Origin: JBGSWE01 sp049292975
Lineage (GTDB): Bacteria > Patescibacteriota > Saccharimonadia > Saccharimonadales > JACDBH01
DNA length: 12,582 nt
Assembly: GCA_049292975.1 (NCBI GenBank)
Contig: JBATRZ010000042.1
Span: 1 to 12,582 of the forward strand
Reading direction: 5' to 3'
The notes under the pieces: model-generated
What the model was told of the DNA's origin: nothing
Databases searched by the model: none
Seen by the model: the letters and a program-made list of their open reading frames with translations, nothing else
Shown: positions 6,727 to 11,339 of the stretch, in pieces
Numbering within the stretch: position 1 is the stretch's first letter
Layout of the letters: every line of letters starts with the position of its first letter
Position numbers and translations under genes: made by a program

Positions 6727-7140
6727 ATGGCAAAAAAAACTAAATCCAGTGATGTGTCCGGCTGGGTAGGCTGGGTCTATTTTGCAGGTTTCATGCTCAC
6801 GCTCTCGGGCGTATTTAACGCCATAGCCGGTCTAGTTGGTTTGTTCAAGAATGAAGTGTATGTGGTTGGCCGCGCCAACCTATGGCTGCTCGATTATACA
6901 ACTTGGGGCTGGGGGCATTTGCTGCTTGGTCTCTTCCTGCTGCTTGCGGGCGCTGCCATTATGTCGGGCAAGATGTGGGGCAGGGTGGTCGGCGTCATCA
7001 TTACCGGTCTTTCGATGGTTGCCAACTTTGCGTTTGTACCGGTTTACCCGTTCTGGTCAATTCTGCTGATAACGTTAAACGGCCTGGTGCTTTATGCACT
7101 GATTGTGCACGGCGATGAGGCAAGCGATCTTTTAGAGTAG
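6727..7140 (+). CDS. Four-helix membrane protein, DUF7144-like
   Basis: 137 residues. The opening SGWVGWVYFAGFMLTLSGVF, then DYTTWGWGHLLLGLFLLLAG, WGRVVGVIITGLSMVANFAF, 'YPFWSILLITLNGLVLYALIVHG' and a short acidic tail are the signature of a small actinobacterial-type membrane family (DUF7144). Four helices are predicted at about 15-40, 62-80, 84-105 and 108-127. No biochemical function is known for the family. The start is well supported by AAGGAGG and an upstream promoter, in contrast to the leaderless genes elsewhere in the window, so it is probably translated by the standard route. A strong terminator follows at 7160-7192. Confidence 0.85.
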   Translation: MAKKTKSSDVSGWVGWVYFAGFMLTLSGVFNAIAGLVGLFKNEVYVVGRANLWLLDYTTWGWGHLLLGLFLLLAGAAIMSGKMWGRVVGVIITGLSMVANFAFVPVYPFWSILLITLNGLVLYALIVHGDEASDLLE

Positions 7141-7159
7141 CCAAAACCAGGTAATTACC

Positions 7160-7192
7160 CTAAAAAACCCAGCCGGCCGCTGGGTTTTTTAG
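7160..7192. terminator. Bidirectional intrinsic terminator
   Basis: CTAAAAAACCCAGC (7160-7173) and GCTGGGTTTTTTAG (7179-7192) form a perfect 14-bp inverted repeat with a 5-nt loop. It has T-runs on both strands and ends the DUF7144-like transcript. Confidence 0.93.
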
Positions 7193-7291
7193 ATTAACCA
7201 ATCACTTTTTTAGCCGATTTATTAATACGGCAGGACATTCCGCCAATACATGCATTAACCCCAACACGCTATTATCAGACCAAACAACCGT

Positions 7292-7321
7292 TTGACTAAG
7301 CGGTTATGCTTATGCTTAGAT
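7292..7321 (+). promoter_or_regulatory. Possible promoter for a leaderless membrane-protein gene
   Basis: TTGACT (7292-7297), an 18-nt spacer and TTAGAT (7316-7321) are followed by 6 nt and the ATG at 7328. The -10 is weak, but its position matches the other leaderless genes here. Confidence 0.35.
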
Positions 7322-7327
7322 TGCCTC

Positions 7328-7882
7328 ATGGCAAAAACACAAACAAACAGCTCAATCGGTTATTATTTGCTGCGCATCTGCCGGGTGCATTTTTTGTATA
7401 TCGCGGTCTACGCGCTGGCTATCATCATCTTTGACTCATGGTATCTACTCAGCCACGAAGCCGTCCTGCAACGATGGACGCTGGCGGGTGCCTTGCTGGT
7501 AGTTAATACGGTCATATGGTACTTATGCAAGCTCAGGTTTAAGAACCAGAACATATATAAAATACTGCTGGTCGTGCTGCTAGCGGCAGGTATCATCTTT
7601 GCCGGTGTAAATGTGTACTGGCAGCGGGGCATGGCAAGCAAGGCGGTGTTGTTGTTTACGATTCCAATATTGTCTGCTGCTTTGGTCAGGAGCAGGAGCT
7701 TGCTGCTGGCAACCGCATCAGTGTCTACAGCGGCGTATTCTACGGCAGCTGTACGCTACTTCTTTGATAATTACGGCCAAGGCCTGCGCGTTGAGCTGTA
7801 TGGCGAAGTGGCTTTTTATTCGGCCATGTTTTTTGTGCTTGCGGGCCTGCTCATGATTGGTTTCCGCCCGGCACCTGATTAA
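7328..7882 (+). CDS. Six-helix integral membrane protein, unknown function
   Basis: 184 residues from the ATG at 7328. The frame is open from 7292, but those codons overlap the proposed -35 to -10 region. Predicted helices are at about 22-40, 50-66, 78-97, 104-121, 124-143 and 160-178. Loops are short and the ends are nearly bare, so no soluble domain is present. The overall look resembles the membrane-sensor half of some histidine kinases or cyclases (MASE-like), but no kinase or cyclase part follows; this comparison is weak. It converges on rarA with a 4-nt overlap of stop codons (TTAA, 7879-7882) and no terminator between them. Confidence 0.65.
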   Translation: MAKTQTNSSIGYYLLRICRVHFLYIAVYALAIIIFDSWYLLSHEAVLQRWTLAGALLVVNTVIWYLCKLRFKNQNIYKILLVVLLAAGIIFAGVNVYWQRGMASKAVLLFTIPILSAALVRSRSLLLATASVSTAAYSTAAVRYFFDNYGQGLRVELYGEVAFYSAMFFVLAGLLMIGFRPAPD

Positions 7883-9063
7883 CTAAACAGGTCAAGATTC
7901 TTTATTTCGTCAGGCAGGAAGCCCTTGCCGTGCTGGAAGTTGGCTTCCCATTTGTAGCCCTTGCCGTAGCCCAGATTTTTCATAAGTTTGGCCGGTGCGT
8001 TGCGTACATGCAGGGGCACCGGTAAGTCACTATGCTGTTTGGCCGCAGATTGTGCCGCCTGCATAGCATCGGCCACCACCCGTGACTTTTGCGCTTTGGC
8101 CAGTACCAGTGCGCAGTGGAATAAATTGTACTGGCATTCCGGCATGCCGATGCGTTCAACGGCCTGGAAAGCCGAGGCAGCTAAGTTTAGAGCAGGTGAG
8201 GCCGCGATACCAATGTCTTCAGACGCAAATATTACCATCCGCCGGGCGATAAACTTGGGATCTTCGCCGGCTTCTAGCATTCGTGCCAGATAATACAGCG
8301 CGGCGTTTGCATCTGAACCGCGCATAGATTTTATAAAAGCGCTGATAACGTCGTAATGCATATCGCCCTTTTTGTCATACCCGGGCAGGCGCTTTTGGGC
8401 AGCATCCTGGATTATTGCTTTGGTGATGCTCTTGCCGCGGCTAAGTTCTATGGCAAGTTCCAAGGTGCCCAAAGCTACGCGCGCATCACCATTGGACAGC
8501 TGCAGCAGATACTCCGTAGCATCCTTCGGCAAACGATCCGCGGCTATCTTTTCCGTCTTCAAGGCACGTTTGATAAGAACCCGCAGGTCATCTTTGTTGA
8601 TTGGCTCCAGCACTACCACGCGGCTTCTGCTAAGAAGAGGATTTATAATCTCGAAACTAGGATTTTCTGTGGTGGCACCAATCAGTGTTATCAGGCCGCT
8701 TTCTACATGCGGCAAGAAGGCATCCTGCTGGCTCTTATTAAAGCGGTGGATCTCGTCTACAAAAAGTACAGTGCGCATAGCCAGGCGTTGGTTCTGTTTG
8801 GCATGTTCGACAACTTTTAGCACATCGGCCTTGCCGGCGGTGACTGCGCTTAGCTCGATAAACTCTGCCTCCATCTCTTTGGCTAAGATGCGCGCCAGAG
8901 TGGTCTTGCCGCTGCCCGGCGGCCCCCAGAAGATAAGCGAGAAGGGCGTGCGAGAGCGGGCCAGCTCACGCAGCAGCTTACCTTTTCCCAGCAGATGTTC
9001 CTGGCCGACTACCTCATCCAGTTTGGCTGGCCGCATCTTCTCCGCTAACGGCACGTAATCCAT
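7879..9063 (-). CDS. rarA: Replication-associated recombination protein A, AAA+ ATPase (RarA/MgsA)
   Basis: 394 residues from the ATG at 9061-9063. The start MDYVPLAEKMRPAKLDEVVGQ is the usual RarA opening. Walker A GPPGSGKTT is at 47-55, Walker B FVDEIHRF at 101-108, sensor-1 GATTEN at 129-134, and the arginine finger in LLSRS at about 146. The C-terminal MgsA/RarA tetramerisation region follows (SAFIKSMRGSDANAALYYLA, RRMVIFASEDIG, 'PLHVRNAP ... GYGKGYKW'), ending with PDEIKNLDLF. RarA acts at stalled replication forks, related to WRNIP1/Mgs1. An in-frame ATG 16 codons upstream (9111) exists, but TATACT (plus-strand 9070-9075) lies 6 nt before the chosen ATG, so the longer start would fall outside the transcript. 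It is divergent from metK with overlapping promoters. Confidence 0.96.
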   Translation of the reverse strand: MDYVPLAEKMRPAKLDEVVGQEHLLGKGKLLRELARSRTPFSLIFWGPPGSGKTTLARILAKEMEAEFIELSAVTAGKADVLKVVEHAKQNQRLAMRTVLFVDEIHRFNKSQQDAFLPHVESGLITLIGATTENPSFEIINPLLSRSRVVVLEPINKDDLRVLIKRALKTEKIAADRLPKDATEYLLQLSNGDARVALGTLELAIELSRGKSITKAIIQDAAQKRLPGYDKKGDMHYDVISAFIKSMRGSDANAALYYLARMLEAGEDPKFIARRMVIFASEDIGIAASPALNLAASAFQAVERIGMPECQYNLFHCALVLAKAQKSRVVADAMQAAQSAAKQHSDLPVPLHVRNAPAKLMKNLGYGKGYKWEANFQHGKGFLPDEIKNLDLFS

Positions 9064-9069
9064 AAGGGC

Positions 9070-9075
9070 AGTATA
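9070..9075 (-). promoter_or_regulatory. -10 box for leaderless rarA
   Basis: TATACT on the minus strand, 6 nt upstream of the ATG at 9063. No Shine-Dalgarno sequence precedes this start. It overlaps the metK promoter region read in the other direction. Confidence 0.55.
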
Positions 9076-9087
9076 CCCCAGGGCCGC

Positions 9088-9116
9088 TTGCTTTACAGCC
9101 CGCATTGCCATACAAT
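9088..9116 (+). promoter_or_regulatory. Probable metK promoter
   Basis: TTGCTT (9088-9093), a 17-nt spacer and TACAAT (9111-9116) predict a start near 9123, about 15 nt before the riboswitch P1 stem. It lies back to back with the rarA promoter. Confidence 0.6.
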
Positions 9117-9137
9117 CAGAAGCACTTTAATAATTTA

Positions 9138-9373
9138 AATATCAAGAGCGTGGCGAGAGTACTGACTCAATGACCCACCAGCAACCTGTTTGTTTGTCTT
9201 CTTCCTCGGGAAGAGCAGCCCGTGCCAAATGTATTTCATTTGCTCGGCGCGATGAGAAACCCTGTAGGGGTGTCTCATAAGGCGAAGCCGCAAACAAGGT
9301 GCTACATTCAGCCCGTTTACCGGGGAAGATGTTGAGATTCTCGATATCTTTTCTCTGTGCGGGGAAAGGATAT
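9138..9373 (+). promoter_or_regulatory. SAM-I (S-box) riboswitch upstream of metK, enlarged P3
   Basis: The aptamer core is recognisable. P1 5' strand is AATATC (9138-9143) and the AAGAG junction follows. P2 has the kink-turn-like CAATGACCC (9169-9176). GCAACC is at 9181-9186, the J3/4 block GGTGCTACATTC at 9298-9309, P4 is CCCG/CGGG (9312-9315/9321-9324), and P1 closes with GATGTT (9328-9333). P3 closes by ACCTGTTTG (9184-9192) with CAAACAAGGT (9291-9300, one bulge) and carries a 98-nt insertion with its own hairpins. The platform has an 11-bp hairpin (9326-9336/9340-9350) that competes both with P1 and with a 10-bp hairpin (9344-9353/9364-9373) covering the ribosome site AAAGGA (9365-9370). 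S-box RNAs bind S-adenosylmethionine and turn their gene off, which suits metK. SAM-IV shares much of the core, so the subtype is less certain than the class. Confidence 0.88.
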
Positions 9374-9378
9374 TTTTA

Positions 9379-10398
9379 ATGACAAACTATAACACGCTAG
9401 AGGCAAGCGGCAAGCCGGGCAGCAGATATAAAACTGCCGAATCTGTCAGCCCGGGGCACCCCGATAAACTGTGCGATCAAATATCAGATGCAATCCTGGA
9501 CGCATTCCTGCAACAGGATCCTAATGCCCGTGTCGCGGTAGAGGCCGTAGGCGGACACGGCAAAGTATTTGTGACGGGCGAGGTTACGACCACGGCCAGG
9601 GTGAGCGTCGAGCCCATCGTCAAGCGCCTGGCCGGCGATGTAGAAGTAGAAGTAAGGCTGGTAGAACAAAGCCCCGAGATTGCCTCGGGGGTGGATACGG
9701 GCGGGGCGGGTGACCAAGGCATCATGGTAGGTTATGCCTGTAGCGAAACGTCCGAATTTTTGCCCCTAGAAGTCGTGCTTAGCCGCAAACTGAACCAATA
9801 TCTCTATAATATCTGGCCGTACGACGGCAAGACCCAGGTCACACTGCTGGATGGCAAAGTGGAATCGGTCGTGGCCAGCTTCCAGAACGCTCCCAGCGGT
9901 GAACTCGAGCAAGCCGTCAAAACTTGGCTTGCATCCCTGCACCCTTCACCCTCTACCCTACACCCTGCCTTACACATCAACCCAGCAGGCGATTGGCATC
10001 AGGGCGGTTTTGATGCCGATACCGGGCTGACCGGCCGTAAGCTAGTAGTAGATAACTACGGTCCCAGCATACCTATCGGCGGCGGCTGTTTTAGCGGTAA
10101 GGATCCAAGCAAGGTAGATCGTTCGGCCGCATACATCGCCCGTAAGATTGCCGTGGACTATCTTAAGAAACGAGGTGCCTCGGAGGTCTTTGTACACCTG
10201 GCATACGCTATCGGCTATGACCAGCCGCTAGAGGCAACCGTCACGATTGACGGCGTACAGGAGGTGGTGGAGGGCTATGATTTGTCGCCCCGCGGCATCA
10301 TCAAGGCGTTGGATCTAAAGCGGCCAATCTACGAGCAGACTGCCCGGTATGGCCACTTTGGCCACGCCGGATTCGCGTGGGAGCAATCGAACGCATGA
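9379..10398 (+). CDS. metK: S-adenosylmethionine synthetase, compact form (MetK)
   Basis: 339 residues, shorter than the usual 380-400. It makes S-adenosylmethionine from methionine and ATP in the cytoplasm. Diagnostic motifs are all present: ESVSPGHPDKLCDQISDA (21-38), GEVTTTA (67-73), GAGDQGIMVGYA (109-120), GLTGRKLVVDNYG (216-228), GGGCFSGKDPSKVDRSAAY (234-252), AYAIGYDQP (275-283) and LDLKRPIYEQTARYGHFG (311-328). Compared with E. coli MetK, about 20 residues are missing before the GAGDQG loop, and the linker around 184-200 is replaced by a low-complexity SLHPSPSTLHPALH coming from a heptanucleotide repeat. The nine residues before the core are an extra N-terminal tail. Ribosome site AAAGGA is 8 nt before the ATG and is masked by the riboswitch hairpin. 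A terminator lies about 70 nt downstream, after an unexpected promoter. Confidence 0.96.
   Translation: MTNYNTLEASGKPGSRYKTAESVSPGHPDKLCDQISDAILDAFLQQDPNARVAVEAVGGHGKVFVTGEVTTTARVSVEPIVKRLAGDVEVEVRLVEQSPEIASGVDTGGAGDQGIMVGYACSETSEFLPLEVVLSRKLNQYLYNIWPYDGKTQVTLLDGKVESVVASFQNAPSGELEQAVKTWLASLHPSPSTLHPALHINPAGDWHQGGFDADTGLTGRKLVVDNYGPSIPIGGGCFSGKDPSKVDRSAAYIARKIAVDYLKKRGASEVFVHLAYAIGYDQPLEATVTIDGVQEVVEGYDLSPRGIIKALDLKRPIYEQTARYGHFGHAGFAWEQSNA
9934..9968 (+). repeat. Five tandem imperfect heptanucleotide repeats inside metK
   Basis: TCCCTGC, ACCCTTC, ACCCTCT, ACCCTAC and ACCCTGC follow each other without gaps, sharing the core NCCCTNN. They encode the Ser/Pro/His/Leu-rich linker at residues about 186-197. 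Seven is not a multiple of three, so gain or loss of one unit would shift the reading frame. Confidence 0.8.
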
Positions 10399-10410
10399 CG
10401 GAGGTTAGTC

Positions 10411-10439
10411 TTGACAAAGCATAAGAAGTGTGATACAAT
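10411..10439 (+). promoter_or_regulatory. Near-consensus promoter between metK and its terminator
   Basis: A perfect TTGACA (10411-10416), a 17-nt spacer and TACAAT (10434-10439) with an extended -10 TGA make this the best promoter in the window. It starts only 13 nt after the metK stop codon and points at a terminator 27 nt downstream. Confidence 0.8.
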
Positions 10440-10445
10440 GTAATT

Positions 10446-10490
10446 ATAGGCACATAGTGCCGTTTAAACCGCCCCCTAGGGGCGGTTTTT
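10446..10490 (+). ncRNA. Predicted very short transcript or attenuator
   Basis: From the promoter at 10411-10439, transcription should begin near 10446. The RNA would hold a small hairpin GGCAC-ATA-GTGCC (10449-10461), the palindrome GTTTAAAC (10462-10469) and then the terminator, ending at about 10490. It has no room for a useful protein. It could be a small regulatory RNA, an abortive leader that is read through under some condition, or simply a promoter for the downstream NYN gene with attenuation. No known RNA family is recognised. Confidence 0.45.
10466..10490 (+). terminator. Intrinsic terminator downstream of metK
   Basis: AAACCGCCCC (10466-10475), loop CTA and GGGGCGGTTT (10479-10488) form a perfect 10-bp stem with a T-run at 10486-10490. 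It would end both the metK transcript and the short RNA. Confidence 0.93.
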
Positions 10491-10492
10491 GC

Positions 10493-10522
10493 TTGACAGG
10501 CAATATCCATGGGCGGTATTAT
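10493..10522 (+). promoter_or_regulatory. Possible second promoter for the NYN gene
   Basis: TTGACA (10493-10498), an 18-nt spacer and TATTAT (10517-10522) begin right after the terminator T-run. The predicted start, about 10529, falls in the palindrome at 10528-10542, which would make that palindrome an operator at +1. Confidence 0.5.
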
Positions 10523-10527
10523 CCTAC

Positions 10528-10569
10528 GTTCGCCTGGCGAACCTTAGGAAACAAGGATAGAATAGAAAC
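10528..10569 (+). promoter_or_regulatory. Operator-like palindrome plus -10 block before the NYN gene
   Basis: GTTCGCCTGGCGAAC (10528-10542) is a 7-bp inverted repeat around one central base. Exactly 15 nt later comes TAGAATAGAAAC (10558-10569), containing a likely -10 box TAGAAT. The same two blocks with the same 15-nt gap stand before the restriction-modification gene at 11283-11324. The palindrome covers the -35 position for that -10 box, as expected of a repressor or activator site. Confidence 0.65.
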
Positions 10570-10574
10570 CAATC

Positions 10575-11243
10575 GTGAAAATGAATAGCCCAAAGCCAAA
10601 TTATGCATTCATAGATAGCCAGAACCTTAATCTAGGCGTTCGTTCGTTGGGTTGGTATTTGGATTACAAAAAATTCAGGCTATATCTTAAGAATAAGTAC
10701 GGCGTAGAGCAGGCGTATTTATTCATTGGCAAAACATCAGGCAACCAGGATCTCTATACATCACTTATGAAAGCCGGGTATATCCTGGTATTTAAGCCGA
10801 CTGTGGCCTATTTAGAAAATGGCAAAAAGACCATGAAAGGCAATGTTGATGCCGAGCTTGTATTGTACGCTGCCGCGAAAGTGTACAAAGATTATAACAA
10901 GGCTGTCATCGTCAGCGGTGACGGAGATTTCTATTGTTTAGCGGAATTTTTAGATGAGAATAACAAGTTATTGCGCATTATTACTCCTAACAAGAAATAC
11001 TCCAAGCTGCTTCATAGTTACCGGCGCTACATAGTAAATCTTGAGCAGCATAAATCAAAATTAGAATATCAAAAAAAGCCGGCTCATGCGGTCGGTCGAA
11101 ACCTTAGGCAGAGCCGGCAAGTATCCAGGAGAGTGCGGTCGGTCGAAACCTTAGGCCTGCCTGGAAATGGTGATACGACTAAAAATATAGCAATAAAGAC
11201 ATCAAAAGTCAAGAATCCCAAAGTTTCAAAGAAGCGGAAATAA
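10575..11243 (+). CDS. NYN-domain (LabA/DUF88-like) putative ribonuclease with basic tail
   Basis: 222 residues from GTG 10575; ATG 10581 is an equally good start (220 residues). The NYN/PIN-like acidic residues are all visible: D14 in YAFIDSQNL, D92 in KGNVDAELVLYAA, and D116 and D118 in VIVSGDGDFY. The core ends at about residue 158 with 'LHSYRRYIVNL'. Members of this fold are metal-dependent RNases or nucleic-acid-binding proteins. Residues about 159-222 form a Lys/Arg-rich, low-complexity tail that could bind RNA. The DNA is visibly richer in A/T than the following gene. No Shine-Dalgarno sequence precedes the start. It shares a promoter-operator design with the restriction-modification gene about 97 nt downstream, so a linked, perhaps defensive, role is inferred. 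Confidence 0.85.
   Translation: MKMNSPKPNYAFIDSQNLNLGVRSLGWYLDYKKFRLYLKNKYGVEQAYLFIGKTSGNQDLYTSLMKAGYILVFKPTVAYLENGKKTMKGNVDAELVLYAAAKVYKDYNKAVIVSGDGDFYCLAEFLDENNKLLRIITPNKKYSKLLHSYRRYIVNLEQHKSKLEYQKKPAHAVGRNLRQSRQVSRRVRSVETLGLPGNGDTTKNIAIKTSKVKNPKVSKKRK
11087..11156. repeat. Two exact 23-bp direct repeats in the NYN gene tail
   Basis: An identical 23-bp sequence containing GGTCGGTCGAAACCTTAGG lies at 11087-11109 and 11134-11156, 47 nt apart. Because 47 is not a multiple of three, the copies are read in different frames (AVGRNLR and RSVETLG). The similarity is therefore at DNA or RNA level and is not a protein repeat. A related string, CGAACCTTAGG, lies at 10538-10548 next to the operator. 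Confidence 0.8.
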
Positions 11244-11282
11244 ATAGGTCCAGTAACATACTTCACGCATATTTAAAAAAAT

Positions 11283-11324
11283 GTTCGCCTGGCGAACCCG
11301 AGAAAACAGCGGTAGAATAGAAAC
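11283..11324 (+). promoter_or_regulatory. Second copy of the operator and -10 block, before the MmeI-like gene
   Basis: GTTCGCCTGGCGAAC (11283-11297), a 15-nt gap and TAGAATAGAAAC (11313-11324) repeat the arrangement at 10528-10569 exactly. Here a ribosome site GAGGAG (11330-11335) follows, 4 nt before the ATG at 11340, so this gene has a normal leader. Confidence 0.65.
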
Positions 11325-11339
11325 AAATTGAGGAGCACT

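Noticed and set aside
9064..9111. Sixteen-codon N-terminal extension of RarA
   Set aside because: The family normally begins close to the PLAEKMRP motif, and the -10 box TATACT lies inside the extension.
9934..9968. Telomere-like CCCTAA repeat
   Set aside because: The unit is 7 nt, varies at several positions and lies inside a coding frame; the likeness is superficial.
10528..10542. LexA/SOS box
   Set aside because: The Gram-positive SOS box has GAAC before GTTC around a short centre; here the order is GTTC then GAAC, and the alphaproteobacterial type is a direct repeat.
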